This document shows, in pieces, positions 55,166 through 64,000 of a stretch of DNA of 64,000 bases. How positions within the stretch are numbered: position 1 is the stretch's first letter; each line of letters opens with the position of its first letter. Below the pieces are notes generated by a model. That model searched no databases, was not told where the DNA came from, and was given only the letters and a program-made list of their open reading frames with translations. Source of the stretch: Thysanoteuthis rhombus. Lineage: Eukaryota; Mollusca; Cephalopoda; Oegopsida; Thysanoteuthidae. The stretch spans positions 46,631,311 to 46,695,310 of the forward strand of contig OY735224.1 of assembly GCA_963457665.1 (NCBI GenBank), in the 5' to 3' direction. Position numbers and translations under genes: made by a program.

Positions 55166-55440
55166 AATTCTTTATTCCTATCTCTTATTGTTCGGACTAT
55201 CCTCATCTTGGTTGTTTTCCATACATTTCAGCCATTGTACTCTACGGGTATCATCTGGTAGGTGTGGGGGAAGTAACGAACCGAACCCTTTATTTAACCG
55301 ATGGAGGTATATAGACTGCACTCCCCTCTTAGCAGTAGTATTTTCGAATTATTATCTCACACTGGGATTGAACCTAGAACCATTGGATTACTTGCAGTAA
55401 TTCTGTCCAACTCTCAAACCACTATGCCATGTGCCCATGT
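55166..55440 (-). mobile_element. tRNA-headed SINE, single full-length unit
   Basis: The only copy that is not an inverted pair. On the minus strand the head runs from about 55438: A box TGGCATAGTGGTTTGAGAGT (55429-55410) and B box GGTTCAATCCC (55374-55364). The body with TAAGAGGGGAGTGCAGTC and GGTTCGGTTCGTTACTTCCC follows. At the core the CTGATGAAGG segment is deleted, leaving GATACCCGTAGAG, and CTGAAAT stands where CCGAAAC is expected. The tail is CCAAGATGAGGATAGTCCGA with AATAAGAG. Unit length is about 270 bp. Confidence 0.8.
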
Positions 55441-55769
55441 TTTTATTCCATTTTTCCTACAAGCTTAGTCTGATGATAGATTTCAAGTTATTCGATTATT
55501 TTGGTACTGAAGCAACGCAATTTGGTCCCAAGACCATACAAATTCAGTCATGTACAGCAAAAGACTCTTGGCAACAATGGCGCACACACACACCTGTTTA
55601 AGGTAAGAAAGATTTCTTAAAAGCCGAACATATTGGTTGAGACAGCTGTCTAGCAAATACCTACCTTGATTCTCCCTCCTCTGAGGCAGCTGTCTAGACC
55701 AAGAATTGACCTTCAAGCATAGAAATGTCTCAGGATTTCATAGAAAAAGACTTAGCAGACATTCTTTCA
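55441..55769. other. No recognised feature
   Basis: Nothing supportable. Confidence 0.35.
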
Positions 55770-55960
55770 AAAAAGGTGGTTACCAGCATAGTAAATAGAA
55801 CCAGTAGACGGAGTTCAGGTTCCACCAGGGGCTGTTTGCGTTCACTTTGTACTAATACCCATGAGGGGGGGGGGGGATGAATCTACCTCTCCCCCAGCTA
55901 TAGGTAAACAGCCAGAGAGATGGAGCCCTTTAACCCAGTAAGGCAGTCTATCAAAGACGG
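55770..55960 (+). mobile_element. SINE family C, copy 5
   Basis: Head GGTGGTTACCAGCATAGTAA, B-box region GGAGTTCAGGTTCCACC, then GTTCACTTTGTACTAATACC, a G run (55864-55875), ATGAATCTACCTCTCCCCCA and AGCTATAGGTAAACAGCCAG. Confidence 0.65.
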
Positions 55961-56535
55961 GCTTGGCAGATTGGTCCAACCCTTCACGGAGCACTAAACA
56001 GAATTTGATAGGGGAGGGGGCACCTTGGCACCACAAACAAAATTGACTCTTTGGGGTCTTCAGCTGAACGCAGTTTGGCTCCGGCCCGCAGGCCAAAACC
56101 CAGCCGGCTGACTTCATCAAATATCTAATGAAACACAAAAATTGTTTTCCTGATCTATCTTTGGTTAGCAGACAAAATGATTGAATTAAATCAGTTCTTA
56201 GATGAGTGTTTACCAATTGCTGCTTTCAGGGAGTTTTGATTACAGGACCATAAAATTTGGACCACCATTTGGCAAAATTTGTTCCCCCAAAAGCGAATTC
56301 CATACTTCACATTGATTAATAATACCGGTAAGTTCATGTAGGTGTATATACTCCTATCATGAAAAACATTTTCAAAAACCAAGCTGTTTCCCCGAGCCTT
56401 GAGTAATCATTGTTTCATTTTTTTTTTTATTGACCTTGGCTGGTAAGACAAAAAAATATTTCTAATATGGCCTACCTCCGATTAAATAACATCTGATCTA
56501 AGAGAAGGTTACGTTGACAGAAATAACCTAGTTTG
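55961..56535. other. No recognised gene
   Basis: A minus-strand open frame (124 codons, 55842-56216) overlaps the SINE and is not a gene I recognise. Confidence 0.4.
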
Positions 56536-56539
56536 TGGT

Positions 56540-56690
56540 CACCATAGTTGTTCAAAGCTCAGGTAAGGGAGGGATGGTACTGGGTGTAGAGGCTAGCAAC
56601 TCCACCCTATACAACCTACTTGCAACTGAAACCAAAGAGGGCTGCAGTCCTATGCTCCGCAAGAAGACAACAGGAATATACAATATTTCA
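56540..56690 (+). repeat. Family D, copy 2
   Basis: Partner of 37360-37640. A 139-codon frame at 56535-56954 runs through it into an A-rich tract and is not convincing as a gene. Confidence 0.55.
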
Positions 56691-56714
56691 CTAGAGATGT
56701 ATTCTAAGTGGGGA

Positions 56715-56875
56715 AGGAAAAAAAAGGAGAAAAAGAAAAAAAGAAAATACGAACAGACCTTTCAAAAACTTCCTATCTCTCAAGAGGAAAAATACAAAAA
56801 AAAACAAAAACAAATACAAAACAAAAATAACAAAAACAAAATAAAACAAAAAAAAAATAAAAATAAAAAGAACCA
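56715..56875 (+). repeat. A-rich low-complexity tract
   Basis: GGAAAAAAAAGGAGAAAAAG-type, then AAATACAAAAC/ACAAAAAC-type repeats. Confidence 0.8.
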
Positions 56876-58200
56876 TAAGTTCAATGATTTTAGCTTATGT
56901 TCTGGTAAGAATCACTACATTTCTTCAGATAACCGGATTGATTTGAAGAATTAAGAATCATTCTGGCCTACACCCCCCACCCAGCTGACACCCACACCAT
57001 CATACTTGAAAAATATGTAGTTCTTCCGAATTATGAAGAAAGCCAATAAACCTATTTACTATATTCCGCAGTCTCAAGTATGCTATACCCCCACCCTGAA
57101 AAGAGTTACCCTGCCTGCTACAGGCCTTTCTTAATCCCAGACAAAGGTTAACTATGCTACAGAGTAGTCTGAACTCCTATATATGACTTCAGAATGAAGT
57201 GGATAAATTATATTTAGTATAAAATCTATAAGATATTTGGACCTTCTGTTTAATTGAGCCTCTTCTCTGCTAAAACTACAAAGCCGATTGGCCAAATATT
57301 GGGCATAGAGAATCAATAAAAATTGACTTCCTATACAGGCTAAAACTTCAAGGTCACCAGAGGTAACGTTCTAGCCACTCTTCAGTTCTAGAGAGAAGAA
57401 AAATTTAATTTTTAGAATAGGTTTTTTTTATCATTCATTCATCCATCTTGACATTGCTTACACGATTCATACATTAAAATCAATTAATGAATAAGTTTGG
57501 CTGTTTTGATAGGATATTATTTCGGGGGGCAATGTGACACTGATACACTATGCTAGTCTCACTGTCGCCGAGTCCATGGGGGACTTCGTTTCTCCCTTTA
57601 CTTCTTCTCACAGACAAAAATCCAAAGCAATTCATTTCACGGTGAAGGGAAACCTCTCTATATCCCTCCGATTTTCTCATTGAGGAAAATCAAACGCGAT
57701 TCAGTTCATAGTGGAGCTGAATCTGGTCATTGTCTAGGATAAACTTGACTGTAATTCTGCTATGGAGTCATGAAGTATTGTAAATTTAATTTTTTTTTTA
57801 TCACTATTCAGGTTCATCTTGATTTCTGATAGATTTCTCTGATTGCAACTTCAGTAAGGCCATCAATCTATGGCAGTCAGTAAACAATGTACACTGGAAG
57901 TAAAGATTTATATCTGAATTATCGATAGTTCTTCCATTCATTGCGTTGGGTTTAAAGGCATCAAAAACACAGTCTAATTTGAGATTTTGTTTTCCTATCC
58001 GGACAATGCCGGGTATCCCTGTTAGTGAATAAAACAAAAATATAATTGGCAAGAAGTTCAAGTGATCACAAAAATCATTTTCATAAGTACATTTCAAACA
58101 TCTGGCACGACTAATGTGAAAACCACATTTTTATGGTACAATCTTTATTCAAACATTTGCTTTCAATTACAAAATGAAATAACGAAAAATGTATAATAAA
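56876..58200. other. No recognised gene
   Basis: Minus-strand open frames at 57480-57680 (66 codons) and 57804-58097 (97 codons) are unassigned. The first reads SVRRSKGRNEVPHGLGDSET, which could be a decayed retroelement piece, but I cannot show it. Confidence 0.35.
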
Positions 58201-58204
58201 AAAA

Positions 58205-58650
58205 AAAGGTGTGGTTAATCACTCAATAGAAAGCGTCATGTAACCAGTGTTTTTTGGCACCATGTCATGTTGGGGAGGATCATTAAAGAAATTGGAAAAG
58301 GGGAGATCAATGAACAAGCAACTTTTTGCTAGGCAGTGACCCCTAAAAAAAGTCAATCAAAAGAAAAAAGTGTGAATGTAGCCAGACATAAACTAAGGGA
58401 TCTATTAAGCATAAACTTACATTGCAAACTGAACCACAGATTAAGTGATTTAGATGGAATTTAAAAAAAAAAAAAAGGAGAATAGGGAGGGGTTCTAGAT
58501 GTAAGAGGTAAATGTTTAAATGTTCAAATTTTCACCACTATCTTCACTGGTGCAACCTGTCTGTGTGATGGATACACAGCCGGCCAAACTAGCTTAAAAA
58601 CTGAAGAAACCTATGTTGACAGTTTTGGTTCAGAGCTCCCAATTGAAAAA
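58205..58650 (+). repeat. Family A repeat, copy 16 (nearly full length)
   Basis: GTGGTTAATCACTCAATAGA, GGCACCATGTCATGTTGGGG, GATCAATGAACAAGCAACTT, TAAGCATAAACTTACATTGC, poly-A (58460-58475), ACTGGTGCAACCTGTCTGTG, GCCGGCCAAACTAGC and GAAACCTATGTTGACAGTTT. Confidence 0.8.
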
Positions 58651-58789
58651 TTCATCAGTCAGTGACTATATGGGACATTCTTCAAGTGTAACCATCATAG
58701 TAATTTGTATATACAGTAATTCCGAGACCAAATTTTCAAGCTAAATGCAGGGTGTTGATCACACAAAGACATAAGATTTACTATAGATA

Positions 58790-59250
58790 AATCTAGGACC
58801 AAGTCAACCAGATCGGATGGTATGCATTGCTGGTTTCAAACTGAAATTTTGCCAGTCATGCTCGTCTCTTCAGGAGTTTTGAAATAACGTGATTTCTAAT
58901 AATTGTACTTCTGCAACAAACTGATTTATCGCAATGAACATTGTCATGAGAAACAATTCTTTTTAAAAAAAGGAAACCGAGTAACCGTGGATTGCTCAAT
59001 CCTATTTAAGCCCTGGTGCAAATGGAATTCTCGATCCATATTGATTCTTGAGCACGTCTCATGATCTCAATGTTGGGGCAAACAGGTTCTATTATCAGAA
59101 CATTAATCGCAGACACGCTGTGGTTCTTCTGAGCAAAACACTTACCTGCTGAGATGTTCAGCGAAGCGGTCTTCAAACTGCCTACATATTGGACCTTGTA
59201 TTTTTCACATGACATATATTACACCTTCTGTTATAAATGAGTACTTTTAT
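58790..59250 (-). mobile_element. Penelope-like element 3' remnant (GIY-YIG endonuclease plus tail)
   Basis: The minus-strand frame at 59215-59006 reads MSCEKYKVQYVGSLKTASLN, then later PNIEIMRRAQESIWIE. PLE GIY-YIG endonucleases typically show C.KC..QYVG(E)T…, then an R…E.WI pair, so the order fits. The first Cys pair is partly lost (EKYK for EKCK) and the frame is short. About 120 bp downstream, near 58890-58840, lies a CTCCTGAAGAGACGAGC…TTTGAAACC segment like a PLE tail. The rest of the element (RT domain) is absent. A decayed GIY-YIG from another retroelement is the alternative. Confidence 0.65.
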
Positions 59251-59505
59251 CAGCCAATTGACTTGTAATGGTTGTGAGGCTTTCATTTTTTGATTGCATT
59301 ACATTAATGGAATCATACAGCAACCAAATTTGTTGGACATTTCTATTCCACAGTGTGCTATATATGATCTTCTGTCTTTTTGGGGTACTTTTACAGGGTA
59401 TAACAACACATTTTTTAAGTTCGGAGGCTTATATCAATCTTACTATGTATATCTAGCATATACATACGAATGATGCAAAGACAATTTTCACCAAAAATCT
59501 GAGGA
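59251..59505. other. No recognised feature
   Basis: Nothing supportable. Confidence 0.35.
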
Positions 59506-59507
59506 AT

Positions 59508-59763
59508 TCAGACAGAATCCATTAAAAATCTCAAATGGCGGTGGGCTGGCCATGTTGCAAGAATGGCAGATAACCAATCACGACTCACAACATGGATCCC
59601 CCGAGATCACATGCGCAACCGAGGCCGGCAGAATATTAGATGGAGAGACGAGCTAGACAAGTTCAGGAAGTACTGGCTCCGCGACACCCATGATAGAGAA
59701 GTGTGGCAAATCCTGGGGAAGGTCTATGTCCAACAACGGACGTTAAAAGACTGATGATGATGA
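59508..59763 (+). mobile_element. RTE-clade LINE 3' fragment
   Basis: Frames read LKWRWAGHVARMADNQSRLT and TWIPRDHMRNRGRQNIRWRD, then RKYWLRDTHDREVWQILGKV and VQQRTLKD, followed by a stop and TGATGATGA. One short deletion (DNRWTS to DNQS) lies near 59573. It is close in sequence to the 62757-63596 copy, so it is relatively young. Confidence 0.9.
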
Positions 59764-60221
59764 ATAAAGTGATATTTCATTAATCAAAAAAAAAAAAAAG
59801 AATTATTCCAAATATCGGAAGAGAATTATTCATGATTCCTACACCAACTTGTTTTATTCAGAGGATTTATGTTATTTATACATTTAAATGTTTTCATTGA
59901 TATTTACTTGACTAAAAAAAATAAATCCTTTGAGATTAATTATATTGACTTTCTTTTAGAAAAGGTGCTCAGGAACTGCTCTAACTGCACATAATTGATA
60001 AAAATGAAAAATCTTTCAGTAAATGTATAAAAATCAATGATAACAGCAATGTACATACAGATGAAATAAAATCATAAAACTGGCAGTCACGAGAAAAGAA
60101 AATATCATTTCTTCCCCTGTAGTTCAAACGAAAAAGTTTTTTATAAATTCGTCCAGTAATAAATAAGTATTGAAAATGTTATTAAAATTGAACCGGCTCT
60201 CATTTTTTCCAAATTTTTCAA

Positions 60222-60263
<42 letters not shown>

Positions 60264-60885
60264 CTAAACCCCCCACACACCTCTCCAAGAGTTCTGTTAC
60301 AAAATCCTATCTTCAACCACACTCTTCGGGTCACTCAATTCCTTACAAACGCCGTAAACCTATTCGAACTGAATTGGTCTCTACATGAAACTTCCCCCTC
60401 CCCGTTCCCAGAACAGTCGACTTACGTCGTCACAGTTAAAAAAGCAAACGAGGCAGAAAATTAGTCAGATTTGCATATGTTTTTCTTTGAAACAACTCTG
60501 GTGGTTGATGTTATAGATATAAAGAGCTTTAACAAAAGGTATAATTGCCTAATATTTCCCTTCAATATTCTACTCATGCACGACCGTCAAACTCTGTGCT
60601 TATTGGTTTCCCGTGTCTTTCCATGCCAATGAGATTCATGAAATATTGATTTTCGTAGTTACAGTAAATTCTAAATGTTGAGTACAATGAAATACACTTC
60701 CATACATTCATAATGAAGATAAGACATTATCGTTGTAAAATATTATCCTTAAGAGATATCGACAAACATTTTGCCAGGCAGCCCGGATAAGAAATGTTTT
60801 TCATATTTTGAACGCCATGTTTATTATTTTGCAAGTAAAAAAAGAAAAAAAAAAAAGAAAAAAAGTGAAGCAATAATCAAACAAG
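59764..60885. other. No recognised gene; (TA)n inside
   Basis: (TA)n run at 60223-60261. The rest is AT-rich with no exon supported. Confidence 0.45.
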
Positions 60886-60889
60886 AACC

Positions 60890-61345
60890 AGATTGTTGAA
60901 CAACCATAGCCACCAAAGATGGTAAGGATTCTAGCCCTATTTATGTGTGCACGCATGTGTCCCAAAGTACTCCAGGCCATACTGCAAAACGACATCAGTA
61001 CTACACTACACCATTTCTAAAATGGTGTTTTGTTTTGTTTTTTTTTTATTTAGTTTTTTTGATTTTCAGGAAAAAGCCAGACAACCATTTGAGGCAGGGG
61101 GTGGGGGCTTTATTTTGAATGATTCACAAGAATCTAGATGTGAATTATTGTTTTTGTTTAAACTTCAATTCAGGTTTCCCCAGTAGAAATAACATCTATA
61201 TTCTCCAGGATGTTTTGTATACCATTTTTGGATATCATTAATACAATCTGTGTCTGATGAGATACCGCTAGCGCAGACATATTGGGTTTACATAATGTGC
61301 AATATCAGTGATGCTTGGTAAATTATTAATAAAAATTTTTGCTGC
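60890..61345 (+). repeat. Family B1, copy 3
   Basis: AACAACCATAGCCACCAAAG, then GGCAGGGGGTGGGGGCTTTA and AAATAACATCTATATTCTCC, parallel to 11880-12345 and 13530-13790. Confidence 0.6.
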
Positions 61346-61820
61346 TGACTAATCTTTATTTGTCAATTTTAGACTTTAATATGCTAAATAAAACTCAGAG
61401 ACGTAATACACTTGTTTTCAGACCTTTCACTTCCACATTGTCTAATCACTACCATAATTTTGTCAGATTACAATACATCCACAGACATTTTTTTTTTCGA
61501 GTTGGAGAAAGCATCAGGGCCCACCCATACATTAGATGAACCTAGTCAGTCAACAAGGTTGTAAAAGTTTGTTTTTTGTTTTTAATCATTGTCAATTGCA
61601 GACTTTAATACTCAAAATCCTATATGGTCCACCAATTTCTGCACAGTCGCTCACCACTCACCAAAGAGTTCGAATCACCCGTCTGTATGTGATATTATTC
61701 AAGTTGAGAAACCTTGATCCATTTTATTCTGCGTGTTTATACGTGCAGCCAGTATGCTTTTTGATTGGCATTTATTTCTCTGGTATCTTATGTCAATAAA
61801 ACTTACCAATCTATTTATTT
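61346..61820. other. No recognised gene
   Basis: Open frames of 66-88 codons overlap here on the plus strand. None is recognisable. Confidence 0.35.
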
Positions 61821-61824
61821 GGAC

Positions 61825-61972
61825 ATATAAGAAACCATCAACCAAAACTGTCACCATAGATTTCTTCAGTTTTCAAGAGGGTCCGGCTGTCTGGCTATGT
61901 ATTCATCATACTCATAGGCCAAACCGCATCAAATTATTTTTTTTACTTTACTTTTCAACGGAAAAGAATCAA
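61825..61972 (-). repeat. Family A repeat fragment, copy 17 (minus)
   Basis: Plus strand: AGAAACCATCAACCAAAACT, GTCACCATAGATTTCTTCAG and GGCTGTCTGGCTATGTATTC. This is the 3' end of family A in reverse. Confidence 0.65.
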
Positions 61973-62325
61973 GTATTGACTAGATGGTTTTATTCATGAA
62001 AAATCAGAGATGCCCATGTTTAGTGATATTGTTTCCAGGCTACTACTAAGACCTCAGCAGCAGCCCAAACGCAATAGTCTTGCTTTACTGTCTTTCTCTT
62101 GTCAGCATTAGCATGACTAAACAAAAACCAAGTGACAATCTTTTGTAAAATAAGTAAAGAATATTTCCCCCCCACATACACACACTTAAATGACAACAGG
62201 TGCTATGAATGTCTAAAGCTTTTTCTTTAAAACTAATCTGAAAAGGTTTAAAGAATTCATAAAACAAGGAAAGGGAGAGTAGGCATAGTGAGAGGACTTT
62301 TCAAATTTTCAAAATAAAAAAAATT
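61973..62325. other. No recognised feature
   Basis: Nothing supportable. Confidence 0.35.
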
Positions 62326-62329
62326 TTTT

Positions 62330-62605
62330 TTAAATTACAAGGAAGACTAGTGTTTACAACCAATGTGTACACTTGATACACATTTTTCATAACTTTCTTC
62401 ACCAAATGAATTATATATTGCATTTTGGATGAAATTTTCCATTCTTATTTTTAATGCAAAGATTCTCCATTTTGGATGTTTCAACAGAGATTAACTTGAA
62501 GAAAAAATAATTGTTTCAAAGTGATTTATTACAGGAACAAATGTTAACAAATATTGACAATACTGTCAAACCTTATATACATCACAAGTTTTGAACAGCG
62601 TAAGC
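62330..62605 (+). repeat. Family G, copy 2
   Basis: CTAGTGTTTACAACCAATGT, CATTTTGGATGTTTCAACAG, AGATTAACTTGAAGAA and TTACAGGAACAAATGTTAAC parallel 23735-24000. Confidence 0.6.
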
Positions 62606-62737
62606 AATGCATTTCATTCTGCCAATATATATGTCTACACAACTCAAAATCTGATTCACATTAATACTCCACTAAAAACTTTCCGAAAATGTTTTAGATC
62701 TTTTCCATAATAAAGTCTTCAAAAATTCGCATCAGTA

Positions 62738-63596
62738 GTCTTCATCATCATCATCATCAGTCTTTTAGCGTCCGTCGTTGGACATAGACCTTCCCCAGGA
62801 TTTGCCACACTTCTCTATCATGGGCGTCACGGAGCCAGTACTTCCTGAACCTGTCTAGTTCATCTCTCCATCTAATATTTTGCCGGCCTCGGTTGCGCAT
62901 ATGGTCTCGGGGAATCCATGTTGTGAGTCGTGATGTCCATCGATTGTCAGCCATTCTTGCAACATGGCCAGCCCACCGCCATTTGAGATTTTTTATGGCT
63001 TCTATGATGTCTCTAACTCTTGTCTTTTCCCGGATGTGTTGTGCTGTTTTGTGGTCTCTCCATGTGAGGCCCAGCATTATTCTTTCATGTGCACGTTGCA
63101 TGGTTCTCAGCTTACGGGTCTGTTTCTTGGTTAAGTTCCATGTTTCAGCTCCATAAGTGACTATTGGGAGGATGCATTGGTTATACACCCTTCTCTTTAG
63201 GATTAATGGGATCTTATTATTTTTGAAGGTTGAGCTAGCTCTGCCAAAGGCTTGCCATCCTAGTGTGATTCTTCGCTTGATTTCTTCTTCTTTTGAGGGT
63301 CTCATGGAGATTCGTTGCCCTAGGTAGATGTAGTGGTCTACTTTCTCGAGTTCTGTGTCCTCGATTTCGATCTTAGTGTTCTTATCTCCAATGTGGTTGT
63401 TGCACATGATCTTCGTCTTGCTGAAGTTCATGTGCAGGCCGACTTTCTTGCTCTCCTCATTTAGTTCATCTATCATTAGTTGGAGGTCGTGTAGGTTTTC
63501 TGCAAAAAGGGCTATGTCGTCTGCGAATCTGAGGTTGCTCAGATACTCGCCGTCTATTTTAATTCCTTTACTCTCCCAGTCTAGCCTTAAAAATCG
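62738..63596 (-). mobile_element. RTE-clade LINE, 3' half with a 280-codon frame
   Basis: The longest LINE copy. The minus-strand frame runs open from 63596 to the stop at 62757. It begins inside the reverse-transcriptase domain (RFLRLDWESKGIKIDGEYLS, then NLRFADDIALFAENL, with the catalytic FADD box at about residues 25-28). It continues through the RT thumb and C-terminal part (LYLGQR-like YIYLGQRISM, TYGAETWNL, TWRDHKTAQHIREKTRVRD, RWAGHVARMADNRW) to VQRRTLKD and the stop. A (TGA)n tail (62757-62740) follows at once, as expected for RTE elements, which have almost no 3' UTR. The endonuclease and N-terminal RT are missing through 5' truncation. The 5' end abuts a family A copy. No stop or frameshift in 280 codons suggests a recent insertion. 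Confidence 0.93.
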
Positions 63597-63604
63597 TTTA
63601 TTTG

Positions 63605-63870
63605 TTTTGTTTTTTCTTCAACCTACGTGAGTTTTAGTGGGTTTGGTTCAACCCGCAATAGAAGTTCATGCTAAATTGACTAGATTTTTCTATTTTGAAA
63701 AATTCAAATCAGACACTTTTTTGTTAGTGATCGCTGCCCAACAAAAAGTATGAGTATCTAATTAAACAACATTTTTTCAATTGATCATCCCCAACACTGC
63801 TAAAAGACGATGGTCACTTGATGGTTTCTACAGAGTGACAAACCAAACCTGTCCTTTTTACTTACCTGAC
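63605..63870 (-). repeat. Family A repeat, copy 18 (minus)
   Basis: Plus strand: GAGTTTTAGTGGGTTTGGTT, GAAGTTCATGCTAAATTGAC, TAGTGATCGCTGCCCAACAA, TCAATTGATCATCCCCAACA and CACTTGATGGTTTCTACAGA. Confidence 0.75.
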
Positions 63871-64000
63871 AAGAATCGAGTATTGACTTGTCAGTCAGTA
63901 GCAGATTGAGGAGTCAAAGTAAATAAACAAAACGGGAAAGAAAGAAAAAAAATGTTTGACGTCAAAATCATCCAGATTTATTTCTGAGGAGCATACGGGG
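63871..64000. other. No recognised feature
   Basis: Nothing supportable at the right edge. Confidence 0.35.

Noticed and set aside
55842-56216. 124-codon minus-strand frame as a gene
   Set aside because: Overlaps a SINE C copy and a G run, and its translation resembles nothing known.
56535-56954. 139-codon plus-strand frame as a gene
   Set aside because: Half of it is an A-rich tract giving poly-K/N; the other half is dispersed repeat family D.

Overview
This is non-coding, repeat-choked DNA from an invertebrate animal. The signs are AT-rich sequence, long poly-A/T runs, many (TA)n and (CA)n tracts, tRNA-headed SINEs, an RTE-clade LINE family, a Penelope-like element (PLE) and pogo-type MITEs. 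The repeat style and one recognisable exon suit a lophotrochozoan with very large introns, such as a mollusc. That placement is inference; no marker here fixes the species.

Only one exon can be assigned with confidence: 2005-2111 on the minus strand, exon 2 of hypoxanthine-guanine phosphoribosyltransferase (HPRT1). It is 107 bp, phase 0, with good splice sites at both ends. Because the gene reads leftward, exons 3 onward should lie left of the window. Everything from 2112 upward is intron 1 and/or 5' flanking DNA. I could not find exon 1. One unidentified open stretch near 34 kb could be coding, but it is weak.

The rest is layers of repeats. (1) Six RTE LINE fragments; the best (62757-63596, minus) keeps a 280-codon frame with the FADD box and a (TGA)n tail. 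(2) A tRNA-headed SINE whose 3' half carries a hammerhead-like core of PLE type, at four loci (13.1, 33.3, 53.1, 55.2 kb), three of them as inverted head-to-head units with the same outer flank. A PLE endonuclease remnant lies at 58.8-59.25 kb. (3) An abundant non-coding family, called family A here, of about 430 bp with about 18 copies. (4) Lesser families B1, B2, C (SINE), D, E, F, G, H and I, each with two or more copies in the window. (5) Terminal-inverted-repeat elements at 14.1, 36.5 and 39.4 kb. (6) Five very homogeneous minisatellites: 31 bp at 6.5 kb, 15 bp at 10.5 kb, 24 bp grading into 32 bp at 19.4-20.7 kb, and 14 bp at 26.9 kb. These create long open frames coding for low-complexity peptides that are not genes.

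No rRNA, functional tRNA, CRISPR array, operon, capsid-bearing element or complete protein-coding gene was recognised.
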